In this document: one piece after another, positions 19,602-29,820 of the stretch | Numbering within the stretch: the first letter of the stretch is position 1 | How the letters are laid out: each line of letters opens with the position of its first letter | From: Vibrio kanaloae | GTDB taxonomy: Bacteria; Pseudomonadota; Gammaproteobacteria; Enterobacterales; Vibrionaceae | NCBI RefSeq assembly: GCF_024347535.1 | Contig: NZ_AP025497.1 | Coordinates: 186,001-250,000, forward strand | Length of the DNA stretch: 64,000 nucleotides | Direction of reading: 5' to 3' | Translations under genes and position numbers: made by a program | The notes under the pieces: model-generated | The model's database searches: none | The model's input: only the letters and a program-made list of their open reading frames with translations | What the model was told of the DNA's origin: nothing

Positions 19602-19657
19602 AAAAAAAATGCGGGCTTTATTCAAGGTCAAATTCCCAAGAACGCCACCCGCATTTC
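19602..19657 (-). terminator. argF operon terminator
   Basis: Minus-strand stem AAATGCGGGT ... CCCGCATTT with an unusually long loop of about 35 bases, then eight T. Confidence 0.65.
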
Positions 19658-19735
19658 CCTGTCATTGCAGCACTTAACTTGTCAATATCTTGCCAACAAG
19701 TGCTTAGTTATTTAGATTCTTAGTTGATTAGCTTA

Positions 19736-20746
19736 TTAACTGCCTAATGTCGCAACCATGACTGCTTTGATGGTGTGCATGCGGTTTTCTGCTTCATCGA
19801 ACACGATAGAGTATTCAGATTCGACCACTTCATCTGTCACTTCTACACCATCTTTAAGCTGAGGATATTCAGCAGCAAGCTGTTTGCCGACGGTTGTATC
19901 TTCGCCGTGGAAAGCGGGTAGGCAGTGCATGAACTTCACATGTGGGTTGCCTGTTGCTTTGATCATTTCCATGTTGACTTGGTAAGGCATCATTAAGTTA
20001 ATACGCTCAGCCCACGCTTCTTTTGCTTCGCCCATTGATACCCAAACATCAGTGTATAGGAAGTCACAGCCTTGCACGCCTTCTTGAACATCTTCAGTCA
20101 GTGTGATGTTGCCGCCAGTGTGCTCTGCAATTTCACGACATTGAGCTAAAAGCTCTTCTTGTGGCCAGAACTGTTTTGGTGCGACAAGGCGAATGTCCAT
20201 GCCCATTTTCGCAGCGCCAACCATCAAAGAGTTACCCATGTTGTTGCGAGCATCACCTAGGTAAGCAAAGCTGATTTCGTGTAACTGTTTACCACGGCCG
20301 AATTCTGTCATGGTTAGGAAGTCTGCAAGAATTTGCGTTGGGTGGAATTCGTCAGTCAGACCATTCCACACTGGTACGCCAGCATAAGCGCCTAGCTCTT
20401 CGACGATTTCTTGGCCGAAGCCGCGGTATTCGATGCCGTCGTACATACGGCCAAGAACGCGAGCGGTATCTTTCATTGATTCTTTGTGGCCAATTTGAGA
20501 GCCAGATGGGCCTAAGTAAGACACTCGAGCACCTTGGTCGAATGCGGCAACTTCAAATGCACAACGAGTACGAGTTGATGTTTTTTCAAAGATAAGCGCA
20601 ATGTTTTTGCCAGTCAGTGTTGGCTGTTCGTAACCGTTGTACTTCGCTTTTTTAAGCTCCATTGAAAGATCTAACAAGTGTTGAATCTCGCGTGGAGTGA
20701 AATCTAGTAGTTTTAGGAAGTTACGATTGCGTAGGTTAAAAGCCAT
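19736..20746 (-). CDS. argF: Ornithine carbamoyltransferase
   Basis: 336 residues. It joins carbamoyl phosphate and ornithine to citrulline, or runs the reverse step in arginine breakdown. The carbamoyl-phosphate loop is [13 protein letters not shown] (about 53-65), with [12 protein letters not shown] (about 134-145) and [10 protein letters not shown] (about 272). It is the third gene after arcA and arcC, so a catabolic ArcB role is likely, though the sequence alone cannot separate ArcB from biosynthetic ArgF. A 170-base gap with an 11-bp hairpin separates it from arcC. Confidence 0.94.
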   Translation of the reverse strand: MAFNLRNRNFLKLLDFTPREIQHLLDLSMELKKAKYNGYEQPTLTGKNIALIFEKTSTRTRCAFEVAAFDQGARVSYLGPSGSQIGHKESMKDTARVLGRMYDGIEYRGFGQEIVEELGAYAGVPVWNGLTDEFHPTQILADFLTMTEFGRGKQLHEISFAYLGDARNNMGNSLMVGAAKMGMDIRLVAPKQFWPQEELLAQCREIAEHTGGNITLTEDVQEGVQGCDFLYTDVWVSMGEAKEAWAERINLMMPYQVNMEMIKATGNPHVKFMHCLPAFHGEDTTVGKQLAAEYPQLKDGVEVTDEVVESEYSIVFDEAENRMHTIKAVMVATLGS

Positions 20747-20768
20747 GATGTATTCCTTCTTAGATTTA

Positions 20769-20808
20769 GGCGCTTTCTTGCTACAGGGAAAGAAAATTCA
20801 AGAAAGCG
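20769..20808 (-). other. Hairpin between arcC and argF
   Basis: Inverted repeat GCGCTTTCTTG / CAAGAAAGCGC. It may process or attenuate the arc transcript. On the minus strand it is not followed by a T run, so it is not an obvious terminator. Confidence 0.5.
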
Positions 20809-20916
20809 CGATTTAATTTTTTAGTCAATTTATTCGGTTCTGTTTGTTTCGTTTAATTCTGTTTTCACAAGGTTTAAAAGCTCTCAAGGTTTAAGCTTAT
20901 AAAGCTCGTTAGTGGG

Positions 20917-21828
20917 TTAACCTTTGGTGATATTGGTGCCCGCTTGGCCTTGCAGGATTTGCAAACCATCTTCGAGAGCGCCGATACCCACCACTTTGCC
21001 GCCTTGCTGAATGAATTCGCACGATGCTTCAATTTTTGGCCCCATTGAGCCCGCATCAAACTCGAATTTCGCCAGTTCGCTTGGTGTGGTACTGCGCAGT
21101 GCGTGTTGAGTTGGCTTGCCCCAATCAAGATAAACAGCGTCGGCATCAGTCAAAATAAGCAGCGCGTCCGCATCCAGTTGTTTCGCTAAGAAAGCCGCTG
21201 ACATGTCTTTGTCGATAACCGCTTCAACACCCACTAATTTGCCGTTCTCTTTTTTCACTGGGATGCCACCGCCGCCAGTACAAATTACGAGGTGACCCGC
21301 ATCGATAAGTTGTGTGATCGCTTCGTGCTCAACAATGCCTGTAGGGCGTGGGCTTGGTACAACGCGGCGGAAATGTTGGCCGTCTGGTTTTACGATCCAG
21401 TGGAACTTCTCCGCTAATTCACGCGCTTCCGCTTCTTCGTAGATCGGGCCAATCGGCTTGGTTGGATCGGCAAACGCAGGATCGTTTGGATCAACCGTCA
21501 TTTGCGTCAACATGCACGAGATGTTTCGGTTAGGCAGGTAGTTTTTGAACTCTTGCATCAGCATGTAGCCGATCATACCTTGAGTCTCACTGCCCAAGAC
21601 ATCCAGCGGATACGGGTTTACTTTTTTGTATTCCAAACCTTGCAGGGCAAGTAAGCCAACTTGTGGGCCATTACCGTGCACTAGGACCACGTTGTACACT
21701 TTCGCGATTTCAGAGATGGTTTTAACCGCTGTTTCAATATTACGGCGTTGAACATCGGCTTCTAACGGCTCACCGCGACGAAGTAGGGCGTTACCACCGA
21801 GTGCAACAACAACAGTTTGCTTAGTCAT
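20917..21828 (-). CDS. arcC: Carbamate kinase ArcC
   Basis: 303 residues. It makes ATP from carbamoyl phosphate and ADP, the energy-yielding last step of the arginine deiminase pathway. The opening VVVALGGNALLRRGE, VHGNGPQVGLLALQ (about 50), CTGGGGIPV (about 185), and the AVIDKDMSAAFLA segment (about 207) mark the amino-acid kinase fold. Upstream are arcA and a hairpin; downstream is argF. Confidence 0.96.
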   Translation of the reverse strand: MTKQTVVVALGGNALLRRGEPLEADVQRRNIETAVKTISEIAKVYNVVLVHGNGPQVGLLALQGLEYKKVNPYPLDVLGSETQGMIGYMLMQEFKNYLPNRNISCMLTQMTVDPNDPAFADPTKPIGPIYEEAEARELAEKFHWIVKPDGQHFRRVVPSPRPTGIVEHEAITQLIDAGHLVICTGGGGIPVKKENGKLVGVEAVIDKDMSAAFLAKQLDADALLILTDADAVYLDWGKPTQHALRSTTPSELAKFEFDAGSMGPKIEASCEFIQQGGKVVGIGALEDGLQILQGQAGTNITKG

Positions 21829-21846
21829 AATTGTGTTCTCTCATTT

Positions 21847-21898
21847 TGGCCAAGCTATTGATTTTACGTAAACTTGTAAAATGGCTTAGCTTGGCCGT
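21847..21898 (-). other. Hairpin between arcA and arcC
   Basis: Inverted repeat GGCCAAGCTA / TAGCTTGGCC separated by about 30 bases. It lies in the 83-base gap between two co-directional arc genes and could set their relative expression. Confidence 0.5.
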
Positions 21899-21911
21899 TT
21901 CGTCTTAGTGA

Positions 21912-23135
21912 TTAGATACCATCACGCTCAATTGGGCAGCTCATGCAGCGTGCGCCACCGCGACCGCGGCCAAGTTCGTCTCCAGGGATAGAAAGAACCG
22001 TGATGCCTGCTTTGTCGTATTTTTCGTTGGTGTAGGTGTTGCCTTCGTAGCCAATAACGACGCCTGGTTTAACTGTCAGCACATTGTTCGCATCGTTCCA
22101 CTGTTCACGTTCTGCATGGAAGTTGTCACCACCTGTCGTGATGAGATTTAGCTTGTCTACGCCAAGTGCTTTTTCGATAGCTGTTACGAAGTAGCCTTCT
22201 TCTTTCACATTCACAGTGCCAGATTCATCGCCAGTTAGGCTCCAGCACTGCACGTCTTGACTAACCACCTCAGGGTAAACAGAGAATGTATCCTCGTTCA
22301 TGTGAGTCATTACCGTGTCTAAGTGCATGCAAGAGCGATGTTTTGGTAACTGCATGGCGATAACTTGTTTCGCTTGACCGTGTTTGAATAGGCTAGATGC
22401 TAAGTGCTCAACACCTTGTGCTGTTGTACGTTCAGACATACCGATAAGCACTGTGCCACGACCGATAACAAGAACGTCACCACCTTCAATCGTTGAGTTG
22501 TCGTAGCTGATATTTTCTTCATCGCCGAAGTATTTAATAAAGTCTTGGCCCGCGAATGTTGGGTGCCAGCGATAAATAGCGCGAACGTGGTTTGTTTCAC
22601 GTTGACGAGCAGGTTTCGCCATCGGGTTGATAGATACACCGCCGTATACCCAGCAAGACGTGTCGCGAGTAAATAGGTGGTTTGGTAGAGGCTCGATAAT
22701 AAAGTCGGTTGGTGCGTGCATGCCTTGCATCATTGAAGACGATTTCATTGGCATCTCAGCGTAAGACAGACCGCCCGTTAGGATTTTTGCTAGCTCTAGG
22801 TTTGGTAAGTCGCTTAAGTAGCAGCGCACATCATTGGCGAATGTTTTACCCAAACGGTAATCAGATACTTGGCAGTTTAGCAGCCAATCTTTCGCTTCTG
22901 GCACGGCTAGTGTGTCTGCTAGCAAGTCAGTAAGAAGAAGAACTTCAACACCTTGATCACGTAGCGTTTGAGTAAATGCGTCATGCTCTTTACCTGCGCG
23001 CTCAACAGCCAGTACGTCATCAAATAGCAAATCGTGACAGTTAGAGGGTGTTAGGTGAGTCAGTGCGCGTCTTGGACGGTGAACTAGAACGCGGCGTAAT
23101 TGACCTATTTCAGAACCTACATAGAACTTACTCAT
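21912..23135 (-). CDS. arcA: Arginine deiminase ArcA
   Basis: 407 residues. It hydrolyses arginine to citrulline and ammonia. The visible active-site segments are FTRDTSCWV (about 175), [10 protein letters not shown] (about 221), HLDTVMTH (about 275) and the C-terminal [13 protein letters not shown] with the nucleophilic Cys (about 399). It heads the arcA-arcC-argF group, and this enzyme set raises pH and gives ATP without oxygen. Its 800-base upstream region is AT-rich with a repeated ArgR-like motif. Confidence 0.97.
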   Translation of the reverse strand: MSKFYVGSEIGQLRRVLVHRPRRALTHLTPSNCHDLLFDDVLAVERAGKEHDAFTQTLRDQGVEVLLLTDLLADTLAVPEAKDWLLNCQVSDYRLGKTFANDVRCYLSDLPNLELAKILTGGLSYAEMPMKSSSMMQGMHAPTDFIIEPLPNHLFTRDTSCWVYGGVSINPMAKPARQRETNHVRAIYRWHPTFAGQDFIKYFGDEENISYDNSTIEGGDVLVIGRGTVLIGMSERTTAQGVEHLASSLFKHGQAKQVIAMQLPKHRSCMHLDTVMTHMNEDTFSVYPEVVSQDVQCWSLTGDESGTVNVKEEGYFVTAIEKALGVDKLNLITTGGDNFHAEREQWNDANNVLTVKPGVVIGYEGNTYTNEKYDKAGITVLSIPGDELGRGRGGARCMSCPIERDGI

Positions 23136-23205
23136 GATCGTCTCTCTCTTATATATTTGAATTACTTTTATCGCTAAGAGTAATTATTTATTTTCAGTTG
23201 AGAAG

Positions 23206-23223
23206 AATGAATTATTTATTCAT
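23206..23223. promoter_or_regulatory. ARG-box-like palindrome before arcA
   Basis: AATGAATTATTTATTCAT, 71-88 bases upstream of arcA. The halves TGAAT and ATTCA are exact but five bases apart, one more than the usual four. Confidence 0.55.
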
Positions 23224-23884
23224 ATCTCTTGTCTGGAATTAATATTACGCCTGATAGTCAGGTATTCTTAGAGATCTATCACAAATCGTTTTTTCTCTCG
23301 CAGCCCTTTAAAATTAAGGGTTTTAACAAACTTTATGCACTTTTAGTCACAGCTAATACATTCTAAATAATTAGCTGTTGGGGAACTTTATGCACGTTTT
23401 TTTGACGAAACTTACTAGAATCTAATTTACGAGGGAATATATGCAGAATATTTTTATTGATAAGAGAGTTCTTAGCTTGGAAGTATGCAGTGTTTTTATT
23501 TAGATATTTAATTTTGTATATGGAATTAATTATTTATTAACAAATTAAATGCGAATAAAGATGTTGTGATCACATTTTAAAGTCGGCTGTTTAAGTGTAT
23601 TTTTTGATAAAAAAGGTCATTAGTTCACGTTTTTTTATTAGGCTGTAAATGACTTTAAATATAATTAACGCTAATAAGTGACTAATTATTTATTTAAAAA
23701 TAATGGCTGAAAATAGCGTGTTATTTCATCAATCTAATTTGATATTGAAAAGTAGGGTGACTCTTCTATTGCGAGTGTTTTGGTTGAGCTGAGCTTTGTT
23801 ACGAACAGAAGATACCTTGAATATCGCGTGTATGGCTTCTAGATGCTACTTCAGTAGTAGGGGGACATGGGGAGAGGGAGCAAT

Positions 23885-23912
23885 AAAAAAGCCGCTATGA
23901 GAAGCGGCTTTG
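23885..23912 (-). terminator. Terminator of the YfcC-family gene
   Basis: Minus-strand stem AAAGCCGCTT / AGCGGCTTTTTT, 30 bases after the stop codon. Confidence 0.85.
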
Positions 23913-23939
23913 GATGAGAAAGGAGTGAAGTGCTGTTAG

Positions 23940-25385
23940 TTAGATAAGTGCACCAATACTCAGTACGACAATGCAGAACACCATCAAGATACCGATTAAC
24001 GGCATTACCCATTTAACCCAGCGTACGTAAGGGACACGAGCAATCGCTAAGCCACCCATTACTACCGCAGAGGTCGGTGTGATTAAGTTCACCAAGCCAG
24101 AGGCGGATTGGTAAGCGGTAATAACAAGGTCACGACCTACGCCAGCAAAGTCGGCCAGCGGTGCCATGATTGGCATGGTGAGTACTGCTAAGCCTGATGT
24201 TGATGGTACTAAGAATGACAGTAGGATCTCTAAGAAGAACATCACATTAATAAAGATAACCGAAGACAGTCCGGTGACCATTTGTTCTGCAGAGAAGAGA
24301 ATGGTGTCGGTGATCATACCGCGGTCCATCACCACCACAATACCACGCGCAATACCGATGATAAGCGCCACGCCCAGTAGGTCTCGGGCACCATCAATGA
24401 AACTCGAAGTAAACTCTTCTTCACTCATGCGGGCCACAATACCAACGATGATGGTCGCCGCTAAGAACATGGCTGAGATCTCGGCCATCCACCACCCAGC
24501 AACGGATACACCGTAAATCATTACCGCGAATGAGCCGCCAAAAATGGCTAGAATGAGTTTACGAGTCGCAGTGAATTCAAGTTTTTCGCCACTTGCGTTG
24601 CCAAGAAAGTGCGCTTTGTTCTCTTCGTATTTGTCGTACACTATTGATTTGCTTGGGTCGGCTTGCACCATTCTTGCGTAGCGCATGACGTAGGCAACAC
24701 AGATACCCCAACCGACAATCAGCATGCCAACACGCAGCACGATACCGTCTGTAAATGGAATACCAGAGGCGTTGGCAGCGATAACGGTCGCGAATGGGTT
24801 AATGGTTGAGCCTAGAACCCCAATGCCCGCACCAAGCAGTACCGTTGCAGCAGCCACAAGAGGATCAAAGCGAGCAGCCATCATCACAGGGACTAGCAAG
24901 GTATAGAAGGGCAGTGATTCTTCTGCCATGCCGTAGACAGTACCGCCCGCGGCAAACAGTGCCATCAGTATTGGTATCATCAACTCTTCTCGCCCTTCTA
25001 AGCGGGCGGTAACGCGTTCGATACCGGCATCAATCGCACCGGTTTTGGTGACTAGCCCTAAGAAGCCACCAATAATTAGGATGAACAGCGAAACGTCGAT
25101 TGCCGCAGCTTCATAGCTATTGTGGTCGTAGAAGCCGTCAATCGGTGCTAGTAGTACATCAATCACGCCTTGAGGGTTACCTTCTACCGTTTGATAGGTG
25201 CCGGTAACCGGTACTTCTCGGCCTAATTCTTCATTCATTGCTCGGTCGTATTGACCTGCTGGAATAATCCATGTGAACAGAGCCACGAGCGCAATAAGAA
25301 TAAATAAAATGGTGTAGGCAGAAGGGAACTTAAAGTTGGCAAAGAAGCCGCCTTTTTCTGCCTTTTTAATCGTTTCGGTAGTCAT
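23940..25385 (-). CDS. YfcC-family (C4-dicarboxylate carrier-like) membrane transporter
   Basis: About 481 residues with some 12-13 hydrophobic segments. It belongs to the YfcC/DcuC-like carriers: LFTWIIPAGQYDR near the start, GGTVYGMAEESLPFY (about 150), GIGVLGSTINPFAT (about 190) and the C-terminal SGLVNLITPTSAVVMGGLAIARV. I chose ATG 25385 because AAGGAG lies six bases upstream of it, whereas the ATG at 25391 directly touches the site. It is next to arcA, and YfcC-like proteins in such a place are often arginine/ornithine or basic peptide carriers, so an arginine-ornithine exchanger (ArcD-like) is a fair inference, not shown. Confidence 0.8.
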   Translation of the reverse strand: MTTETIKKAEKGGFFANFKFPSAYTILFILIALVALFTWIIPAGQYDRAMNEELGREVPVTGTYQTVEGNPQGVIDVLLAPIDGFYDHNSYEAAAIDVSLFILIIGGFLGLVTKTGAIDAGIERVTARLEGREELMIPILMALFAAGGTVYGMAEESLPFYTLLVPVMMAARFDPLVAAATVLLGAGIGVLGSTINPFATVIAANASGIPFTDGIVLRVGMLIVGWGICVAYVMRYARMVQADPSKSIVYDKYEENKAHFLGNASGEKLEFTATRKLILAIFGGSFAVMIYGVSVAGWWMAEISAMFLAATIIVGIVARMSEEEFTSSFIDGARDLLGVALIIGIARGIVVVMDRGMITDTILFSAEQMVTGLSSVIFINVMFFLEILLSFLVPSTSGLAVLTMPIMAPLADFAGVGRDLVITAYQSASGLVNLITPTSAVVMGGLAIARVPYVRWVKWVMPLIGILMVFCIVVLSIGALI

Positions 25386-25837
25386 AGCCATCTCCTTTCA
25401 CGTCAATGCCCCCAGGCAGATCAGTGTGAATTCGCGAGTCAAAAATAAATAGCTGATCCTAAAAAAGGTAAATCAATAAATGTAATAAAATTCGAATTGA
25501 TCAGTTAATTTAATAATTAATTAAAACAAATGTTTATATTTTTGATTTTTAAATTAAATCAGATATTAGATTTGAGCTTTTATTTATCTGTTGGGTATTT
25601 TAAATCTCATTTTTAACTCTAACCTAGCGACTGTTCACATTTTTATTGTACTAATTTATTGCTCAATAATTACACTGAAAATTATCAGGTTATTAGTGTG
25701 ATTAAAGTGGTTATCTATGCTGGTAGTTTATCTACGATTCTTTTATTTTAGGTTGCCTAGAGTATGTAGCGAATAAATGTGTGGAATTTTATGCAAAATG
25801 AAAATTTATAAAATTTATGGATTAATTAAGTAATATT

Positions 25838-25851
25838 TGATTTATATCAAA
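25838..25851. promoter_or_regulatory. FNR-type site
   Basis: TTGATTTATATCAA is an exact TTGAT-N4-ATCAA palindrome, the consensus for the oxygen regulator FNR. It is about 450 bases before the YfcC-family gene and downstream of the dcu terminator, so it would serve the former. Confidence 0.6.
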
Positions 25852-25953
25852 TAAGGATAAAGGATGGGTGTCTGTAAATTAAATGGTTAACATTAAGTTG
25901 CGGGTATGGTGGGGGATTAGAAGAGGAAAAGAGCGATATTTTTGAGGGGAATA

Positions 25954-25983
25954 AAAAGAGAAGTGGTGTCACTTCTCTTTATC
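25954..25983 (-). terminator. Terminator of the dcu gene
   Basis: Minus-strand stem AAAGAGAAGTG / CACTTCTCTTTTT. Confidence 0.8.
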
Positions 25984-26003
25984 CAGAACGAAAGTCTATT
26001 CGA

Positions 26004-27317
26004 TTAGATCATGACATTCGATAGCAGCAGACCAAACGCAATGCTAAATACCATACTTAGTAAGCCTGGGAGCATAAAGCTGTGGTTGAAGATGTACTTA
26101 CCTATATTCGTGGTACCCGTTCGATCAAAGTCAATTGACGCGATGATAGGACCGTAGTTTGGAATAAAGAAGTAACCATTAACCGCAACGAAGGTTGCAA
26201 TAATAATTGCTGGCGGAAGCCCTAAAGCAATCGCCACAGGTACAAGAACTGCCGTGGTTGCACCTTGGCTGTTTACCATTACTGATAGAGCAAATAGTGC
26301 GAATGCAAATGTCCATGGTGCAACTTCTACTAGACCCGATACCGCTTCTTTGACCATTGCAGCATGGCCACCAATGAAGGTATCGCCTAACCAAGCAATA
26401 CCGAAAATAGCAACAATCGCACGCATACCGGCGTGGAATACAGAACCTTGGCTAATTGCATTTCCGTCTGGTTTACAGATTAAAATAATAAGAGCTGCAA
26501 CCGTTAGCATGACGATTTCAATAGTGTGTGCCATACCCATCGGTGAGCCATCAAACTGAGGGCGAAGTGATGGGAATGCCCCCATGACAACAACCGTCAG
26601 CGCACCAAATAGGAACATACCGACTGATTTTTTCGCTTGTGGTGTGATGGTAATATTTTCAACCGCTTCCTCTTGTTCCATCTCTTTACGGAATTCAGGA
26701 TCTTGCATGCGGCGTTGGTATTCAGGATCGTCTTTGAGCTCTTTACCGAGTTTGTTGACAATGACACAAGCACAAGCAAGGCCAAGGAAAGTACTTGGGA
26801 TAGTGACGGAAAGAACATCAGCTAGCGTGATGCCTTGTGGTTCCAAGAAGGCAACCAAAGCGACAACCGCTGCCGCAATTGGGCTTGCAACAATCGCAAA
26901 TTGTGATGCGATAACGGCCATACCTAGTGGGCGCGCAGGGCGAATACCACTACGACGGCTCACTTCGGCAATAACTGGAAGAACCGAGTAAGCAACGTGG
27001 CCAGTACCTGCCATCATTGTGAAAAAATAGGTTACTAAAGGAGCAATGAAAGTGATGTGGCGAGGGTTTTTACGCAAAATCCCAGAGGCAATCTTGATCA
27101 TGTAATCCAAACCACCAGAAGCTTGCATTGCGGCTGCGGCTGCCACAACCGCCATTATCATTAACATTACGTTGATTGGTGGGCTGGTTGGTTGAATCCC
27201 GAAAATGAAACTTAGTACTGCAAGGCCAACACCGCCCATAACGCCGAGGCCTATCCCCCCGATACGAGCACCGATCAGGATACATCCCAATACGACGAAT
27301 AGCTCAAGTAAAAACAT
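26004..27317 (-). CDS. Anaerobic C4-dicarboxylate antiporter, DcuA/DcuB family
   Basis: 437 residues, all hydrophobic segments. It exchanges fumarate, malate or aspartate for succinate when oxygen is absent. The family opening [16 protein letters not shown], the [15 protein letters not shown] segment (about 64), the [17 protein letters not shown] block (about 82) and the C-terminal [16 protein letters not shown] are present. It resembles DcuA in gene setting (next to aspA) but has a DcuB-like [11 protein letters not shown] (about 104), so I do not choose between the names. The aspA terminator lies between the two genes, so it is only partly co-transcribed. Confidence 0.9.
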   Translation of the reverse strand: MFLLELFVVLGCILIGARIGGIGLGVMGGVGLAVLSFIFGIQPTSPPINVMLMIMAVVAAAAAMQASGGLDYMIKIASGILRKNPRHITFIAPLVTYFFTMMAGTGHVAYSVLPVIAEVSRRSGIRPARPLGMAVIASQFAIVASPIAAAVVALVAFLEPQGITLADVLSVTIPSTFLGLACACVIVNKLGKELKDDPEYQRRMQDPEFRKEMEQEEAVENITITPQAKKSVGMFLFGALTVVVMGAFPSLRPQFDGSPMGMAHTIEIVMLTVAALIILICKPDGNAISQGSVFHAGMRAIVAIFGIAWLGDTFIGGHAAMVKEAVSGLVEVAPWTFAFALFALSVMVNSQGATTAVLVPVAIALGLPPAIIIATFVAVNGYFFIPNYGPIIASIDFDRTGTTNIGKYIFNHSFMLPGLLSMVFSIAFGLLLSNVMI

Positions 27318-27363
27318 GAGTGACTCCTAAAATATATAGTTATTAATAATTTTATTAAGCAAG

Positions 27364-27394
27364 AAAAAAGGCTCTGGAAACAGAGCCTTTCTTT
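27364..27394 (-). terminator. Terminator between aspA and the dcu gene
   Basis: Minus-strand stem AAAGGCTCTG / CAGAGCCTTTTTT. It would make dcu expression depend on read-through or its own promoter. Confidence 0.8.
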
Positions 27395-27403
27395 GTTCAT
27401 TCG

Positions 27404-28855
27404 TTACTCGTAGCGTTTTGCTTTGTATTGAGGGTGCATCAAGTTTTCAACAGAGAAAATATCATCAAGTTCTTCTTCGGTTAATAAACCGCGTTCTAGA
27501 ACCACATTGCGAACACTCTTACCTGTTTCAGCACAGATCTTGCCAACAATGTCACCTTCGTGGTGGCCAATGTATGGGTTAAGGTAGGTTACGATTCCGA
27601 TAGAGTTGAAGACGTGCGCTTCACATACTTCTTTGTTTACAGTAATGCCGTCTACGCACTTGTCGCGTAGGTTCACACATGCGTTTGTTAGAATGTCCAG
27701 AGACTCAAACATGCTTTGTGCGATTACCGGTTCCATGACGTTCAGTTGCAGTTGGCCACCTTCTGCCGCGAAAGAAACCGTGTTGTCGTTACCTAGCACT
27801 TTAAAGCAAACTTGGTTTACTACTTCAGGAACCACTGGGTTTACTTTAGCCGGCATGATTGAAGAGCCTGCTTGCAGTTCTGGTAGGTTCAGTTCGTTCA
27901 AGCCAGTGCGTGGGCCTGAAGAAAGAAGACGTAGGTCGTTACAAATCTTAGACAGTTTAACCGCTAGACGCTTAAGTGCGCCGTGCGTCATGACGTATGC
28001 GCCACAGTCAGATGTTGCTTCGATAAGATCTTCAGCCGCTACACACTCTAGGCCCGTAACTTCTGCTAAGTGCTTCACTGCTAGGCCTTGGTAACCCGGT
28101 GCTGCATTCAGACCTGTACCGATAGCCGTAGCGCCTAGGTTTACTTCAAGCAGTAGTTTTGAAGTGTATTCTAGGTTTTTGATTTCTTCATTGATGGTTA
28201 CCGCCCAAGCGTGGAACTCTTGGCCAACCGTCATTGGAACCGCATCTTGAAGTTGAGTACGACCCATCTTCAAAACCGTATTAAATTCTTGGCTCTTAAG
28301 CTCGAATGCACCTTTTAAGTATTCAATCGCATCAATCAGTTTACGAACGCTGTTGTAAACAGAGATACGGAAGCCCGTTGGGTAAGCACAGTTTGTAGAT
28401 TGGCTGCGGTTTACATGGTCGTTCGGGTTGATGAACTCATATTGGCCCTTTTCTTTGCCCATAAGTTCCAGTGCGACGTTAGCAACCACTTCGTTCGCGT
28501 TCATGTTGACAGAAGTACCAGCACCACCTTGGAAAACGTCCGATGGGAACTGATCCATGCACTTGCCAGTGTCTAGAATAAGGTCACAAGCTTGAATGAT
28601 GTATTTAGCTACTTCGCTTGGAATTACACCTAACTCTTTGTTTGCTAAAGCCGCTGCTTTCTTTGTCATCACCATACCGCGAACGAATTCAGGTACATCT
28701 GAGATCGTTACTTTTGAAATGTTGAAGTTTTCAACTGCGCGTAGAGTATGGATGCCGTAGTAAGCATCAGCGGGAACATGACGTTGGCCTAAAAGATCTT
28801 CTTCGAGACGAGTAGCGTGAGGAGCATCAACTTGTGCTTCTGATAGAGTAGCCAT
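27404..28855 (-). CDS. aspA: Aspartate ammonia-lyase AspA
   Basis: 483 residues. It splits aspartate to fumarate and ammonia. The family signature [11 protein letters not shown] is visible (about 327), with the [15 protein letters not shown] segment (about 115-130) and the [13 protein letters not shown] segment (about 197). Fumarate lyase relatives (FumC) differ at these motifs, and this protein has the longer C-terminus (RHxx replaced by [10 protein letters not shown]). With the neighbouring dicarboxylate carrier it feeds anaerobic fumarate respiration. Its divergent neighbour is fxsA. Confidence 0.97.
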   Translation of the reverse strand: MATLSEAQVDAPHATRLEEDLLGQRHVPADAYYGIHTLRAVENFNISKVTISDVPEFVRGMVMTKKAAALANKELGVIPSEVAKYIIQACDLILDTGKCMDQFPSDVFQGGAGTSVNMNANEVVANVALELMGKEKGQYEFINPNDHVNRSQSTNCAYPTGFRISVYNSVRKLIDAIEYLKGAFELKSQEFNTVLKMGRTQLQDAVPMTVGQEFHAWAVTINEEIKNLEYTSKLLLEVNLGATAIGTGLNAAPGYQGLAVKHLAEVTGLECVAAEDLIEATSDCGAYVMTHGALKRLAVKLSKICNDLRLLSSGPRTGLNELNLPELQAGSSIMPAKVNPVVPEVVNQVCFKVLGNDNTVSFAAEGGQLQLNVMEPVIAQSMFESLDILTNACVNLRDKCVDGITVNKEVCEAHVFNSIGIVTYLNPYIGHHEGDIVGKICAETGKSVRNVVLERGLLTEEELDDIFSVENLMHPQYKAKRYE

Positions 28856-29139
28856 AACAGGATCCTTAGAGAATTATTCTGATTATATAGTTAGTTATTA
28901 GCCTATTCTGTGTGCAAATACTCCGTTCGCTAGAATATTGGGCTGATAAATCCGTCCTGACTTATGTGGCACATGATACTGTACCTAGCGCATAAAAATA
29001 GTAAGTTGATCACCTTTTTCGCTTTTGTTTAGTCAATACTTTGCAAACTTATTCCCGGTCAATAAACACGTTTATTTACCGGATAAATTTGAGGTTCATA
29101 AGGCTTTCAGCGTAAACTGGAAGTAACAAAGGAGGGCGT
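28856..29139. other. Divergent promoter region of aspA and fxsA
   Basis: 284 bases. I see TTGATCACC near 29007-29015 as a weak FNR half site and no clear palindrome. The start of fxsA is preceded by AAAGGAGGGC. Confidence 0.4.
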
Positions 29140-29664
29140 GTGTTTCCTATCTTACTATTACTCTTTATCTTCGTACCCATCATTGAGATTGGGCTATTTA
29201 TTCAAGTTGGTGGCTTCTTAGGATTGTGGCCAACTATTGCGTTGGTTTTGATTACTGCATTTGCGGGTGCATCGCTGGTTCGTAGCCAAGGTATACAGAC
29301 ATTAATGTCTGTTCAAGGTCGATTACAGCAAGGTGAAATGCCAGCACAACAGATTCTTGAAGGCGTGATGCTTGCGGTTGCAGGCGTATTGCTGCTGACT
29401 CCGGGCTTTATGACGGACGCACTCGGCATGCTGGTATTGCTGCCAGCACCAAGAGCAATAATTGCCAAGAAAATGATGGAAAAAATGGTGGTTACCAATG
29501 TGTCTGGTGGTTTCCATGCGGGTGGACAGGCTGGTTTTGGCCAGAGCCCATTTGGACAAGACCCATTCAATCGCGATCCATCTGATCAATCAAAAGAAGG
29601 CAACACCTTTGAAGGTGAGTTTGAGAAGAAAGACGACGACAATGATCGTAACCGCTTAAACTAA
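29140..29664 (+). CDS. fxsA: FxsA-like inner-membrane protein
   Basis: 174 residues with a GTG start and AAAGGAGG upstream. Three hydrophobic segments (about 1-25, 25-45, 70-92) include FVPIIEIGLFIQVGGFLGLW, then QGIQTLMSVQGRLQQGEMPAQ and LLLTPGFMTDALGM, the typical FxsA body. The C-terminal 60 residues are Gly/Gln-rich then acidic (KKDDDNDRNRLN). FxsA overproduction relieves phage T7 exclusion by F plasmid in E. coli; its natural role is unknown. The gene is divergent from aspA and convergent with the broken trmL. Confidence 0.9.
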   Translation: MFPILLLLFIFVPIIEIGLFIQVGGFLGLWPTIALVLITAFAGASLVRSQGIQTLMSVQGRLQQGEMPAQQILEGVMLAVAGVLLLTPGFMTDALGMLVLLPAPRAIIAKKMMEKMVVTNVSGGFHAGGQAGFGQSPFGQDPFNRDPSDQSKEGNTFEGEFEKKDDDNDRNRLN

Positions 29665-29705
29665 TTAATTTGGTCTCTCTTTATATTAATTTGGTCTCTC
29701 TTTAT
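29664..29705. repeat. Exact 21-base tandem duplication
   Basis: Two adjacent exact copies of a 21-base unit (ATTAATTTGGTCTCTCTTTA plus T) at 29664-29684 and 29685-29705. It begins inside the fxsA stop region and runs up to the terminator. Confidence 0.85.
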
Positions 29706-29720
29706 ATTGAGGGAAAACAG

Positions 29721-29777
29721 AAAAGGCTCTGACCTTTATCCTTCGCAAGAAAGAGATAACGGTAAGAGCCTTTTTTA
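29721..29777. terminator. Terminator between fxsA and trmL remnant
   Basis: Long stem AAAAGGCTCTgACC ... GGTaAGAGCCTTTT with a T run after the plus-strand arm. It can act for the convergent trmL as well. Confidence 0.7.
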
Positions 29778-29820
29778 TTGCGTGTTAGCTATTATTGACA
29801 ACAGACAAGTGAGCGTTCGG

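Larger units (their letters stand above)
23136..23939. other. arcA upstream region (804 bases)
   Basis: AT-rich and without a gene. It holds an ARG-box-like palindrome at 23206-23223 (AATGAATTATTTATTCAT), three more copies of AATTATTTATT (23182, 23528, 23684), and the palindrome TGTGATCACA (23565-23574). The last part (23885-23912) is the terminator of the gene to the right. Confidence 0.55.
25386..26003. other. Region upstream of the YfcC-family gene
   Basis: About 618 AT-rich bases without a gene. It contains a perfect FNR site at 25838-25851 and the terminator of the dcu gene at 25954-25983. Confidence 0.5.

Noticed and set aside
23565..23574. TGTGATCACA as a CRP site before arcA
   Set aside because: The CRP consensus needs six bases between the halves; here there are none.
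26584..26991. 135-residue plus-strand frame inside the dcu gene
   Set aside because: Antisense shadow of a clear transporter gene.
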